A stretch of DNA of 64,000 bases, from positions 1-64,000 of the forward strand of contig NZ_NRRQ01000009.1 in the NCBI RefSeq assembly GCF_016583745.1, in the 5' to 3' direction. The first letter of the stretch is position 1, and every line of letters begins with the position of its first letter. Source of the DNA: Chromatium okenii (GTDB taxonomy: Bacteria > Pseudomonadota > Gammaproteobacteria > Chromatiales > Chromatiaceae). The translations under genes and the position numbers were made by a program. Below the pieces are notes generated by a model. It ran no database searches. It was given only the letters and a program-made list of their open reading frames with translations, and was not told where the DNA came from. Below, in pieces: positions 45,881-55,674 of the stretch.

Positions 45881-46937
45881 ATCCAGTTATCAAATTGGTT
45901 TAGTATTCGCGTTGGCGCTGTGGATAACGACAGCGCCCGCATTTGATTTAACCCAAGATGTCCCGAATGCGGTTGAACTTCCCTATTTGCCGCGCTTCGC
46001 CAATACGATATTGATTGGCTATGAACAACACGCGGCGGCAACGACTAAAATTCCTACTGCGGCATGGCAGAGTCGCGCTAAAAAAAGCGATTGGGAAGAG
46101 GCATTGACGCTTAATGGTGAAGTGACGCGGTTGTTATATCTCGCGCCCCCGAAAGTGAATTCTTTAGAAGTCATGCGCTATTATCAAAAACAGTTAGCGG
46201 AGCTGGGGTATCAATCGCTTTTTCAATGCGCGGGTACGAAATACTGCGGGCAGAATGTAGACGATTTTTATAGTAACGCCACGCATGGTAAACAGTTTAT
46301 CAGCAATTATATTTTGCGTTCCGTGTATTCGGCAGGTTCAGTGCGCGATCCGCGCATTCAGGTTGTGCAACGCTTACACGATGGCACTGAATCTTATGTA
46401 TTTCTCTTTGCAGCATTGCAAGATAATTATGCGGATTCCGCTGCCGGAGAACGGGTTGCAATTTTTATTGAAGCGGTCGTTACCCAGCAAGCTGCTGCGC
46501 CACCGCCAGAATCGTCCTCAACTGCGCCATCTCATCATACAACCGTCACGAATGCTGTATTAAATGCGACGGAGTTGGCGCAGCAATTAACGGATACTGG
46601 ACGCGCTGTGTTATACGCAATTGAATTTGATGATGCACAACAAACCATCCGCCCCGCTGCTGATGCGCAATTAGAGCAAATTGCGTTATTGTTGCAACAA
46701 CAGCCACAATTGACGCTGTATATTGTGGGGCATACGGATAATGTTGGCGAATTAAAATCCAATTTGCAACGTTCACAACAACGTGCCAGTCAAGTGATGC
46801 AGGCGTTAATTCAACGGTTTAACATTGCCGCTAAACGGTTGGCGGCAACCGGTATGGCACATCTGGCTCCGGTTACGAGTAATGCGGAACCAGCGGGGCG
46901 AATGCGTAATTACCGGATTGAATTGGTGGTGAATTAA
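45864..46937 (+). CDS. DUF4892-like/OmpA-domain exported protein
   Basis: A 357-residue protein with a signal peptide to ~22 (TTAPA). Residues ~25-205 are DUF4892-like (DVPNAVELPYLPRFANTILIGYE). After a Ser/Pro/Thr linker, residues ~240-357 form an OmpA C-terminal peptidoglycan-binding domain (IEFDDAQQTIRP, LYIVGHTDNVG, NLQRSQQRASQVMQAL). ATG 45864 (adjacent GTG 45861) lies inside the end of the upstream large gene. Codon usage shifts to more AT-rich from here on. Confidence 0.85.
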   Translation: MRWHIKSSYQIGLVFALALWITTAPAFDLTQDVPNAVELPYLPRFANTILIGYEQHAAATTKIPTAAWQSRAKKSDWEEALTLNGEVTRLLYLAPPKVNSLEVMRYYQKQLAELGYQSLFQCAGTKYCGQNVDDFYSNATHGKQFISNYILRSVYSAGSVRDPRIQVVQRLHDGTESYVFLFAALQDNYADSAAGERVAIFIEAVVTQQAAAPPPESSSTAPSHHTTVTNAVLNATELAQQLTDTGRAVLYAIEFDDAQQTIRPAADAQLEQIALLLQQQPQLTLYIVGHTDNVGELKSNLQRSQQRASQVMQALIQRFNIAAKRLAATGMAHLAPVTSNAEPAGRMRNYRIELVVN

Positions 46938-47003
46938 CCGCGCTTATTTTGTCACTGCTGACTTTTCAGTCGTGACGATCTTTTCTTTATTGAGAGTGTG
47001 ACA

Positions 47004-49145
47004 ATGCAAAGTATTTATATCGCCGGTGCCGGTTCGGGCAGCGGTAAATCAGTGGTGGTGTTGGGGTTTATGGAGCTGTTGTCGGCGGTGAATCAACGGG
47101 TCGGTTTTTTCCGTCCGTTTGCGCCGAAAGAAAACGAGCTGGATAATCTCACCGCGCTTATTAAAAGTCGCTATGAATTACCATTTCCCGCTGAAATGTT
47201 ATATGGCTGCACGGTGGAAACGGCGCGACAATTGATCGGCAGTGGTCATTATGATGAACTGCTTAAACTGATTATGAATAAGTTTAAGGCGTTAGAAGAA
47301 CGCTGTGATTTGGTGGTGTGCGCGGGCACCAATTATGATGGGTTAATTCCGGCATTGGAATTTGATTTTAATGCCGATTTAGCCATTAACTTTAGTTGTA
47401 GTTTGGTGATTGTTGTCAAAGGTTTTGGGCGCGATCCGCAAGAAGCGGTGGATGCGCTGCATATTGCGCACGAATTGATGCGCGAGCGCGGCGGCGATTT
47501 TCTCGCCAGCGTGGTCAATGGCGTGGCGGCTGAACATGTGGAGCCAATTAAAGCGTTGGCACGCGATTTGTTAACGGCGACGGAAACGGTTTATGTGCTG
47601 CCGCAACAATCGGCGTTATCGCGTCCGACTATCAGCGAAATTCAGCGGGCGCTGGGGGCGACGATTTTGTATGGCGAGGGCGACGCGCTGCATCAGGTGG
47701 TGAGTTGTTATCGGATTGCGGCGATGGAGATTCCAGATTTTCTGCGCTACATCGAGGACGGTTGTTTGATTATCACGCCCGGCGACCGCGCTGACATCAT
47801 TTTGGCAAGTTTGGCGGCGGATGTGTCGTCATCTTTTCCGCGAGTTGCCGGGCTGTTGTTGACGGGCGGACTGCCGCTGGCGGACACGGTGCGGCGGCTG
47901 ATTGAAGGCTTGCGGCGCACCAAGGTGGCGATTTTGCAGGTGCCGACCGACACCTTTACGACGGTGATGGATGTGCATCAGGTGGAGGCGACGATTTTGC
48001 CCGGCGATGATCGCAAAATTGCGGCGGCGCTCGGTTTATTTGAAAGCCAAATCCGCGTGGAAGAATTGCGCCAACGCATTGCGGTGCGCCATTCGGAGCG
48101 CGTCACGCCATTGATGTTTGAATACGAGTTGATTCGACGCGCCAAAGCGCGGCAACAGCGCATCGTGTTGCCCGAAGGCAGCGATGAGCGGATTTTACGC
48201 GCCGCCGAAATCCTCACCTTGCGCGGCGTGGCCGAACTCACTTTGCTCGGTAATCCCGACAAAATTCGGCGGAGAATCGCGGAGTTAGGGCTAAAACTGG
48301 ACGGAATTCGCATCCTCGACCCCGTCACGGCACCGGAACGCGAGCGGTACGCGCAAACTTACTTTGAATTGCGCCAACATAAGGGTATTTCGCTGCAAAT
48401 GGCGCACGATGCCCTCGAAGATGTCAGTTATTTCGGCACGTTGATGGTGTATTGCGGCGACGCGGATGGCATGGTGTCTGGGGCTGCGCACACGACTCAG
48501 CACACCATTCGCCCGGCATTTGAAACCGTACGCACCAAACCAGACGTGCAATTGGTATCGAGTGTATTTTTCATGTGTTTACCGGATCGCGTGCTCGTAT
48601 ATGGCGATTGCGCCGTCAATCCAAATCCGAATGCAGCCGAATTGGCCGACATTGCAATTAGTTCTGCCACAACTGCAATTGCATTTGGAATTGAGCCGCG
48701 TATTGCCATGCTCTCGTATTCGAGCGGCGATTCGGGTAAAGGAGAAGATGTTGAAAAAGTCCGCGAGGCAGTGCGTATTGCCCGCGAGCGCCGCCCTGAT
48801 CTGAAATTAGAAGGGCCGATTCAATACGATGCCGCAGTAGATATTGAGATTGGACGCTCAAAAATGCCCGATAGCGAAGTGGCTGGTTATGCCACCGTAT
48901 TGATTTTTCCCGACTTAAATACCGGCAATAACACCTATAAAGCCGTACAGCGCAGTGCCAACGCCGTTGCTATTGGGCCAGTATTGCAAGGGTTAAATAA
49001 ACCCGTCAATGATTTAAGTCGCGGCTGCACCGTCACCGACATCGTGAATACAGTAGCGATTACGGCAATTCAAGCGCAGAATGAAGCGGAAATAGTGAGT
49101 TGTCAGTTGGCAGTTGCCAGCGCGATCAAGCAGGAGACGTTGTAA
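47004..49145 (+). CDS. pta: Phosphate acetyltransferase (long form)
   Basis: A 713-residue enzyme interconverting acetyl-CoA and acetyl phosphate. Residues ~1-220 are a P-loop AAA/BioD-like domain (YIAGAGSGSGKSVVVLGFME), then a DRTGG domain, and ~370-700 the catalytic PTA domain (RIVLPEGSDERILRAAEIL, MVSGAAHTTQHTIRPAFE, MLSYSSGDSGKG). The C-terminal tail (EIVSCQLAVASAIKQ) is encoded by a dispersed repeat arm. ATG 47004 is preferred to GTG 46998; GAGAG is upstream. The stop overlaps the ackA start by one base. Confidence 0.95.
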   Translation: MQSIYIAGAGSGSGKSVVVLGFMELLSAVNQRVGFFRPFAPKENELDNLTALIKSRYELPFPAEMLYGCTVETARQLIGSGHYDELLKLIMNKFKALEERCDLVVCAGTNYDGLIPALEFDFNADLAINFSCSLVIVVKGFGRDPQEAVDALHIAHELMRERGGDFLASVVNGVAAEHVEPIKALARDLLTATETVYVLPQQSALSRPTISEIQRALGATILYGEGDALHQVVSCYRIAAMEIPDFLRYIEDGCLIITPGDRADIILASLAADVSSSFPRVAGLLLTGGLPLADTVRRLIEGLRRTKVAILQVPTDTFTTVMDVHQVEATILPGDDRKIAAALGLFESQIRVEELRQRIAVRHSERVTPLMFEYELIRRAKARQQRIVLPEGSDERILRAAEILTLRGVAELTLLGNPDKIRRRIAELGLKLDGIRILDPVTAPERERYAQTYFELRQHKGISLQMAHDALEDVSYFGTLMVYCGDADGMVSGAAHTTQHTIRPAFETVRTKPDVQLVSSVFFMCLPDRVLVYGDCAVNPNPNAAELADIAISSATTAIAFGIEPRIAMLSYSSGDSGKGEDVEKVREAVRIARERRPDLKLEGPIQYDAAVDIEIGRSKMPDSEVAGYATVLIFPDLNTGNNTYKAVQRSANAVAIGPVLQGLNKPVNDLSRGCTVTDIVNTVAITAIQAQNEAEIVSCQLAVASAIKQETL

Positions 49146-50356
49146 TGAAAGTATTGGTATTAAATACAGGCAGTTCTTCTATTAAATATCAACTCTTTCT
49201 CAGCGATAACTGGCACGTTTTAGCGCATGGTATGCTGGCGCGGATTGGTGAAACCGAGAGCGAACTCAAATTCAATTGGACTGATGCAAGCGGCGCATCC
49301 CAATCGCGGCACGCACAATTATCCATTCCAACGCATCAAGCGGGACTTGATTTATTGATAGCCGATTTGCGTGAGCATGAGCTATTAACTGATGTAAATG
49401 AATTGGCAGCAATTGGACATCGCGTGGTGCATGGCGGAGCGTATTTTAATCGCCCCGTGGTGATTGATGATGCCGTGATTGCTGCCATTGAACAGATGGT
49501 GGCTTTAGCGCCGCTGCATAATCCGGGGCATTTAGTTGGTATTCGGGTTGCCCAGCATCTCTTTCCCACCGTGCCCGCAGTGGCCGTATTCGACACTGCC
49601 TTTCATCAAACCATGCTGCCTATTGCATATCGCTATGCAATTCCAGAATTTCTTTATACCGAGCATCAGATTCGCCGTTATGGATTTCATGGCACCTCGC
49701 ATCATTATGTAGCGAAATGCGCTGCGCTCATGCTGGGTAAACCGCTGGCGCAATGCAACCTGATTACTTTGCACCTCGGTAATGGCGCGAGTGCCTGCGC
49801 GATTCAAGGCGGTCAGTGTATTGATACGTCAATGGGTTTAACGCCATTAGAAGGATTAGTAATGGGGACGCGCAGTGGTGATCTTGATCCAGCGGTGGTG
49901 ATTTATTTAATGAAAAACATCGGTTTAGATGCCACCGCCGTCGATCAAATGCTCAATCGCCAGAGTGGACTGCTGGGCATTTGTGGTGTGAATGATATGC
50001 GCGAAATTGAAAGCCGCGCTGCTGCTGGTGATGCGCAAGCAGAATTAGCCATTGGCATGACCACGCACCGCCTGAAAAAATATATTGGCGCGTATTATGC
50101 GGAATTGGAACAAGTGGATGCGCTCGTATTCACCGGCGGCATTGGTGAAAACGCTACTGGTATTCGGCACCGCACCTGCGCGGGATTGGAAAACCTTGGC
50201 ATCATTTTGGATGATGCAGCAAATACTGCGCGAGAATTGAATGGAGCGCGGTGCATTAGTACAGCGGCAAGTCCAGTTCAAGTGCTCGTCATTCCCACGA
50301 ATGAAGAGTTAGAAATTGCCCAGCAAGCATTAGCAGCAGTGTCTATTAACGTATAA
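49145..50356 (+). CDS. ackA: Acetate kinase
   Basis: A 403-residue kinase converting acetyl phosphate and ADP to acetate and ATP. Landmarks are VLVLNTGSSSIKYQLF, GHRVVHGG, FDTAFHQTM, YRRYGFHGTSHHY-like (QIRRYGFHGTSHHYVA), HLGNGASACAI and FTGGIGENATGIR. ATG 49145 shares a base with the pta stop (TAATG), so the two are coupled. Together with phosphoketolase this gives substrate-level ATP from sugar phosphate. Confidence 0.96.
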   Translation: MKVLVLNTGSSSIKYQLFLSDNWHVLAHGMLARIGETESELKFNWTDASGASQSRHAQLSIPTHQAGLDLLIADLREHELLTDVNELAAIGHRVVHGGAYFNRPVVIDDAVIAAIEQMVALAPLHNPGHLVGIRVAQHLFPTVPAVAVFDTAFHQTMLPIAYRYAIPEFLYTEHQIRRYGFHGTSHHYVAKCAALMLGKPLAQCNLITLHLGNGASACAIQGGQCIDTSMGLTPLEGLVMGTRSGDLDPAVVIYLMKNIGLDATAVDQMLNRQSGLLGICGVNDMREIESRAAAGDAQAELAIGMTTHRLKKYIGAYYAELEQVDALVFTGGIGENATGIRHRTCAGLENLGIILDDAANTARELNGARCISTAASPVQVLVIPTNEELEIAQQALAAVSINV

Positions 50357-50361
50357 CCTGC

Positions 50362-50391
50362 AAAATCCCCTTTTTTATAAAAGGGGATTTT
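50362..50391 (+). terminator. Terminator after ackA
   Basis: A 13-bp stem aaaatcccctttt/aaaaggggatttt with a 4-nt loop, 6 bp after the ackA stop. It belongs to the same CCCC...GGGG palindrome class as the other dispersed elements. Confidence 0.8.
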
Positions 50392-50452
50392 CGTTTTCAT
50401 CATAGTAACCGTCAATGTCGTAAACTTCACTGCTAACGGATTCGGTGCCAAT

Positions 50453-50674
50453 ATGTGTCTTGCCATTCCTGCTCAAATTACCCAGCTTGATGCTGCTACC
50501 GATCAAGCGACGGTGACGCTTGGTGGTATTAGTAAAACAGTGTCGCTGGCGTTAATTGATGACGCCGCCGTTGGTGATTATGTGCTCATTCACGTTGGCT
50601 ATGCACTCAATAAAATTAGCACCGAAGCGGCAGAAGAAACATTGCGCGTGCTGGCAGAAATTGGTGCAATATAA
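50453..50674 (+). CDS. hypC: HypC/HupF-family hydrogenase maturation chaperone
   Basis: A 73-residue protein starting MCLAIPAQI, with the conserved N-terminal Cys2 used to carry the iron-cyanide precursor between HypD and the hydrogenase large subunit. LIHVGYALNKIS and the acidic helix are typical. No other hyp or hydrogenase gene is nearby. Family identity is firm; the partner is not visible. Confidence 0.9.
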   Translation: MCLAIPAQITQLDAATDQATVTLGGISKTVSLALIDDAAVGDYVLIHVGYALNKISTEAAEETLRVLAEIGAI

Positions 50675-50810
50675 CGCTGCGCTCGCTTGAAATAACAACT
50701 TTACCCGCCGGTTGTAATGACGATTGTTAAATTAAGTAAGATTATCCTTGAAGCATTCTGTTGATAACAACAGGCACCACTCATTCCTTTCACTACGGTG
50801 TTGATTAAAA

Positions 50811-52217
50811 ATGACTATTCGCACGCGATTTGCTCCATCTCCTACCGGGTATTTGCATGTTGGCGGAGCGCGTACTGCGCTTTTTTGTTATCTCTATGCG
50901 CGTAAACACGGCGGGCAATTCATTCTGCGGATTGAAGACACCGATTTAGAGCGTTCAACTGCCGAATCAGTCAATGCGATTTTAGAAGGCATGACGTGGT
51001 TAGGTTTGGACTATGATGAAGGGCCATTTTATCAAACGCACCGCTTTGATCGCTATAATGCCGTGATTGATGATTTATTAGCGCGGGGATTGGCATATCG
51101 CTGCGATTGTTCAAAAGAACGCTTAGAAAAACTGCGCATTGATCAAATGGCGCACAAACAAAAACCGCGTTATGACGGGCATTGCTGCAATCGGCATATT
51201 GATCCAAACGCGCCGCATGTGATCCGCTTCAAAAATCCATCTGATGGCGTGGTGATTGTTGATGATTTAATTCGGGGGCGCGTTCCATTTGCCAATGATG
51301 AATTGGATGATTTAATTATTCGCCGCAGCGATGGTGCGCCAACCTATAATTTAAGCGTCGTTGTTGATGATGCCGATATGCGCATTACTCATGTCATTCG
51401 CGGCGACGATCATTTGAATAATACACCGCGTCAAATCAACATTTTACGCGCAATGGGACACGAGCCACCGCATTATGCACATGTGCCGATGATTCTCGGT
51501 GATGATGGAGCACGATTATCAAAACGGCATGGCGCTGTCAGTGTCATTGCATACCGCGATCAGGGTTATTTGCCGGAAGCATTATTGAATTATTTAGTGC
51601 GGCTGGGCTGGTCACACGGCGATCAAGAGATATTTTCTATTGAGCAGATGATTGAATTATTTGATATTGGCGATGTGAATAAAGCTGCGTCTGCATTTAA
51701 TACGGATAAACTCAATTGGCTCAATCAACAGTATTTACAACACGCCGAACCTCAGCGTATTGCACGGCTGCTCAGTCCGCATTTAGGGCATCTTGGTATT
51801 GATCCTTCTACTGGTCCGGCATTAACTGCGGTGATTAAAGCGCAGGCGGCTCGTGCTAAAACGCTGACGGAATTGGCAGAAATTAGCGCCTTTTGTTATT
51901 GTGATTTTGCTGAATTCGAGGAAGCGGCAGCAAAAAAACATTTGCGTTTAGTGGCGCGTGAACCTTTAGAACAAATTCGCGCTGCATTTGAATTGCTTGC
52001 GCATGAAGATTGGACGGCGGAGACTTTGAAACACACGGTGGAGCGGGTCGCCGAACGGTTACAAATCAATATGAGTAAAGTTGCGCAACCATTGCGGGTG
52101 GCAATTGTGGGACGCGCTGCATCACCGGGTATTGATGAAACGCTGCTGTTGGTCGGTAAAGAAGCGACGTTACGGCGAATTGATAAGGCGCTAGAGTATA
52201 TTACAGCGCGAGGTTAA
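50811..52217 (+). CDS. gltX: Glutamate-tRNA ligase
   Basis: A 468-residue class I aminoacyl-tRNA synthetase. The HIGH-type motif is in [18 protein letters not shown], the KMSKS-type motif is RLSKRHG. Zinc-type cysteines appear in [11 protein letters not shown] and GHCCNRH. The C-terminal helical anticodon-binding domain is complete. ATG 50811. A strong terminator follows. Confidence 0.96.
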   Translation: MTIRTRFAPSPTGYLHVGGARTALFCYLYARKHGGQFILRIEDTDLERSTAESVNAILEGMTWLGLDYDEGPFYQTHRFDRYNAVIDDLLARGLAYRCDCSKERLEKLRIDQMAHKQKPRYDGHCCNRHIDPNAPHVIRFKNPSDGVVIVDDLIRGRVPFANDELDDLIIRRSDGAPTYNLSVVVDDADMRITHVIRGDDHLNNTPRQINILRAMGHEPPHYAHVPMILGDDGARLSKRHGAVSVIAYRDQGYLPEALLNYLVRLGWSHGDQEIFSIEQMIELFDIGDVNKAASAFNTDKLNWLNQQYLQHAEPQRIARLLSPHLGHLGIDPSTGPALTAVIKAQAARAKTLTELAEISAFCYCDFAEFEEAAAKKHLRLVAREPLEQIRAAFELLAHEDWTAETLKHTVERVAERLQINMSKVAQPLRVAIVGRAASPGIDETLLLVGKEATLRRIDKALEYITARG

Positions 52218-52224
52218 TTTTTAT

Positions 52225-52267
52225 TAGCGCCTCTTGTGTGAAAGAGGCGCTATTGAGGCGCTTTTTT
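52225..52267 (+). terminator. Terminator after gltX
   Basis: An 11-bp stem tagcgcctctt/aagaggcgcta with a 6-nt loop, then ttgaggcg and a T-run ending at 52267, 8 bp after the gltX stop. Confidence 0.8.
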
Positions 52268-52320
52268 AATGCTCTTGTTTAGAACAATAAAGGAATTAAC
52301 TGTCGTTAGTGGATCGTTTC

Positions 52321-53151
52321 ATGAATGATTTCAGTGACATCTTAATCAAAATTCGCGGATTAACTTTTCGGCGCGGTGAGCGGTTGATTTTTGATCAGCT
52401 TGATCTTGATATTCGGCGCGGTGCTGTGACCGCTGTGCTCGGCCCAAGCGGTAGCGGTAAAACGACCTTGCTGAAACTCATCACCGGGCAATTGCATCCA
52501 GATGCCGGCGATATTGAAGTTGATGGTAAAAATGTGCAGCGTTTACCCAAAAAAGAGTTATTTCAGTTGCGGCAGCGCATGGGAATGTTATTTCAAAGTG
52601 GAGCATTATTAACCGATTTAACGGTATTTGAAAATGTGGCTTATCCTTTACGCGAACACGCGAAATTGTCGCCATCATTATTGCGTAAATTGGTGTTATT
52701 AAAATTGGAAGCAGTCGGATTGCGGGGTGCGCGGGATTTAATGCCACATGAATTATCAGGTGGTATGGCTCGCCGAGTTGCATTAGCACGCGCAATTGCC
52801 TTAGACCCGATGATGCTGCTATATGATGAACCCTTTACGGGACAAGACCCTATTTCAATGGGAGTATTGGTGCGGCTGATTCACCAATTAAATGATGCGG
52901 CAGGTTTAACCAGCGTTGTGGTGTCACATGATGTGCAAGAAACTGCACAAATTGCGGACGCGATGTATTTGTTATCTGGGGGGCGAGTGATTGCGCATGG
53001 AACTCCAGCAGAATTAGCCGCAGATGATGCTGTACAGGTGCGGCAATTTATGGACGGTAATCCTGATGGACCTTTGCCATTTCATTATCCGGCGCTGCCA
53101 TTAGCAGACGATTTTCGCACGCCAATTCGAGGACGTAGCGGATGGCATTAA
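52321..53151 (+). CDS. mlaF: MlaF-type ABC ATPase (phospholipid transport)
   Basis: A 276-residue cytoplasmic ATPase of the Mla/Ttg2 phospholipid transport system. Walker [10 protein letters not shown], signature [14 protein letters not shown], Walker [13 protein letters not shown] and H-loop VVSHD are intact. ATG 52321 is used; GTG 52309 is an alternative. It overlaps mlaE by 10 bp. Confidence 0.9.
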   Translation: MNDFSDILIKIRGLTFRRGERLIFDQLDLDIRRGAVTAVLGPSGSGKTTLLKLITGQLHPDAGDIEVDGKNVQRLPKKELFQLRQRMGMLFQSGALLTDLTVFENVAYPLREHAKLSPSLLRKLVLLKLEAVGLRGARDLMPHELSGGMARRVALARAIALDPMMLLYDEPFTGQDPISMGVLVRLIHQLNDAAGLTSVVVSHDVQETAQIADAMYLLSGGRVIAHGTPAELAADDAVQVRQFMDGNPDGPLPFHYPALPLADDFRTPIRGRSGWH

Positions 53152-53924
53152 CGTATTTAGCACAATTAGGGCGCGGCGGATTGAATACGTTGCAACGTAT
53201 TGGGCGGGCGCATTTATTATTGGCTGCTTGTTTGCTTGGTAGCGGGGCACTGTTGCGGCGTCCCCGCTTATTCACGGCGCAGTTATTCAATATCGGCGTA
53301 TTATCGTTATTGATTGTCGGAATTTCCGGGTTATTCGTGGGCATGGTATTGGGTTTGCAAGGCTATTATGTATTGGCGCAATTCGGGGCTGAACAAAGTT
53401 TGGGAGTGATGGTTGCCACTTCATTAGTGCGCGAATTGGGGCCAGTGGTGACGGCATTATTAGTTGCCGGTCGTGCTGGATCAGCATTAACTGCTGAAAT
53501 TGGCTTAATGAAAGCGACTGAACAATTGGCAGGTTTAGAAATGATGGCGGTTGATCCGGTGCGCCGCATTCTCATTCCACGTTTATTCGGTGGCATGGTG
53601 GCGATGCCATTATTAGCGGCGCTATTTAGCGCAGTTGGTATCATCGGTGGTTATTTCGTAGGCGTGGGCTTGCTTGGCGTTGATGACGGTGCATTTTGGA
53701 GTCAAATGCAAGCAAAAGTTGATTTCCAAGAAGATGTCGTTAATGGCATTATTAAAAGCGCAGTATTTGGTTTATTGGTGACATGGATTGCGCTATTCCA
53801 AGGTTATGAAAGTATCCCCACCGCCGAGGGCGTTAGCCGCGCCACCACGCGTTCGGTGGTACACGCCGCGCTCGTTGTGCTCGGCGTTGATTTTGTACTC
53901 ACCGCATTGATGTTTGGCGCGTGA
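53142..53924 (+). CDS. mlaE: MlaE-type permease
   Basis: A 260-residue inner-membrane permease of the MlaE/Ttg2B family with five to six helices. Signatures are [46 protein letters not shown] (in part) and the MKATEQL coupling segment. It would move phospholipids with MlaF. The usual mlaD, mlaC and mlaB genes do not follow; the next gene is on the other strand. Confidence 0.92.
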   Translation: MALTYLAQLGRGGLNTLQRIGRAHLLLAACLLGSGALLRRPRLFTAQLFNIGVLSLLIVGISGLFVGMVLGLQGYYVLAQFGAEQSLGVMVATSLVRELGPVVTALLVAGRAGSALTAEIGLMKATEQLAGLEMMAVDPVRRILIPRLFGGMVAMPLLAALFSAVGIIGGYFVGVGLLGVDDGAFWSQMQAKVDFQEDVVNGIIKSAVFGLLVTWIALFQGYESIPTAEGVSRATTRSVVHAALVVLGVDFVLTALMFGA

Positions 53925-53932
53925 TTGCCGCT

Positions 53933-54148
53933 TTAATCCTCGCCAATGACGCGCTCATCGCGGGGCGCAGATAATAGTTTTTCTGCTTCACCGGGCTGGC
54001 TGGCAAAAATCAAGCGGTAATCGACCCCGGCAGTGGTTTCGGCTTGACGACGACTGCGCACCAGCGTCCGCGCATCTTGATAGCGATCAAAGGTTTGCAG
54101 CGGCGTGAGTTGGCGCGGTGGGGTGATTTGATACACGAAATACGGCAT
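53933..54148 (-). CDS. Small conserved-type hypothetical protein
   Basis: A 71-residue polar protein (start MPYFVYQITPPRQLTPLQTF) with AGGAG about 9 nt upstream of ATG 54148. It has DARTLVRSRRQAE and a C-terminal acidic end; no membrane segment. It resembles short proteins of unknown function starting MPYFVYK in other gammaproteobacteria (from memory). It is divergent from sat. Confidence 0.7.
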   Translation of the reverse strand: MPYFVYQITPPRQLTPLQTFDRYQDARTLVRSRRQAETTAGVDYRLIFASQPGEAEKLLSAPRDERVIGED

Positions 54149-54305
54149 GGCGAATTGCTCCTGTGCAATTGAATTGAATCGTAAAAAATTTTATTGTTGC
54201 TATAAATAGAACCGTGTAAAGATATTTTTGCCGACGTGCTATTGTTCAATTGCCACTCGCAGCGAGCGAGCGGATTATTCCCTTTGCAATCAGGAGCACT
54301 AACGC

Positions 54306-55490
54306 ATGATTAAACCCGTCGGTTCTGACACCTTAAAACCGCTGTTCGTTTACGACCCCGATCACCATCACGCACTGTTGCGGGAGGCCGAAACCTTGCC
54401 TTCCGTCATCATCAGCTCGCAAGCCGCCGGCAACGCGGTGATGCTGGGCGCAGGTTATTTTAGTCCGCTGTCTGGCTTTATGACCGTCGCCGACGCAGTC
54501 AGCGTCGCTGAGACCATGCGCTTGACCAATGGGCGCTTTTTTCCGGTACCAATTCTCTGTTTAATCAATGACTTCAGTGCGATTGGCAGCGCCCGCCGCA
54601 TCGCGCTGCGCGATCCCAACGTCGAAGGCAATCCGGTGTTGGCGATCATGGACGTGACCGGTTTGGAGGAAGTCAGCGCCGCACAAATGGAAGTGATGAC
54701 CGCGCAAGTTTATCGCACCCAAGACCCCGCGCATCCGGGCGTCGCCGCGTTTAATAGTCAAGGACGCTGCGCGATTTCTGGAACGATTCAGGTGCTGAAT
54801 TTCTCGTATTTTCACAGCGATTTCCCCGATACTTTCCGCACGGCGGTTGAAATTCGCAACGAGATTGCCGAGCGCGGCTGGCAGCGCGTGGTCGCATTTC
54901 AGACCCGCAATCCGATGCACCTCGCTCACGAAGAACTGTGCCACATGGCGATGCAGCGACTCAATTGCGATGGTTTGGTGATTCACATGCTGCTGGGTAA
55001 ATTAAAACCCGGCGATATTCCCGCACCAGTGCGCGATGCGTCAATTCGCAAAATGGTTGAATTGTATTTCCCACCCAATAGCGCGATGGTCACTGGTTAT
55101 GGCTTTGATATGCTATATGCGGGGCCGCGAGAAGCCGTATTACATGCGTATTTTCGCCAGAATATGGGCGCGACTCATTTCATTATTGGACGCGATCATG
55201 CGGGCGTTGGTGATTATTATGGCGCATTTGACGCGCAGACCATTTTTGATGAATTGCCAGACGATGCGTTGCAGATTGAAATTTTCAAAGCAGATCACAC
55301 TGCGTATTCTAAAAAGCTCAACCGCGTGGTGATGATGTGTGAAGCTCCAGAGCATACAAAAGACGATTTTGTATTGCTATCGGGAACGCGAGTGCGGGAA
55401 TTGTTGGGCAGCGGCATTGCGCCACCGCCAGAATTTTCCCGCCCCGAAGTTGCGCAGATTTTAATGGATTATTATCAATCGCTTGATTGA
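54306..55490 (+). CDS. sat: Sulfate adenylyltransferase (homo-oligomeric ATP sulfurylase)
   Basis: A 394-residue enzyme interconverting sulfate plus ATP with APS plus pyrophosphate; in sulfur oxidisers it runs toward ATP. Motifs are FQTRNPMHLAHEEL (QxRNP and HxxH) and IIGRDHAGVGD. The PUA-like N-terminus (LGAGYFSPLSGFM) is intact. The single-subunit Sat type differs from assimilatory CysDN. aprAB is not adjacent. An inverted repeat terminator follows. Confidence 0.95.
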   Translation: MIKPVGSDTLKPLFVYDPDHHHALLREAETLPSVIISSQAAGNAVMLGAGYFSPLSGFMTVADAVSVAETMRLTNGRFFPVPILCLINDFSAIGSARRIALRDPNVEGNPVLAIMDVTGLEEVSAAQMEVMTAQVYRTQDPAHPGVAAFNSQGRCAISGTIQVLNFSYFHSDFPDTFRTAVEIRNEIAERGWQRVVAFQTRNPMHLAHEELCHMAMQRLNCDGLVIHMLLGKLKPGDIPAPVRDASIRKMVELYFPPNSAMVTGYGFDMLYAGPREAVLHAYFRQNMGATHFIIGRDHAGVGDYYGAFDAQTIFDELPDDALQIEIFKADHTAYSKKLNRVVMMCEAPEHTKDDFVLLSGTRVRELLGSGIAPPPEFSRPEVAQILMDYYQSLD

Positions 55491-55513
55491 TCGTTGCATC
55501 ACGACGTTGATTT

Positions 55514-55541
55514 AACCTCCCCTTAAAAAAGGGAGGTTTTT
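55514..55541 (+). terminator. Terminator after sat
   Basis: Stem aacctccc/gggaggtt with an A-rich loop, followed by a T-run, 23 bp after the sat stop. Confidence 0.75.
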
Positions 55542-55674
55542 ATAATGAAAAAACCGCCGCTGTGTTCTAAATCACGTCGCGCCACTGCCTACTCAACAAC
55601 ACCGAACTACCGGAAAATCACCACGCGCATTATCATTCTTTACAGTCACACACAACATTATTTTTACAGAGAAA

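Noticed and set aside
50675-50810. Intergenic stretch before gltX considered for a tRNA or riboswitch
   Set aside because: No cloverleaf or conserved riboswitch core could be traced by eye.
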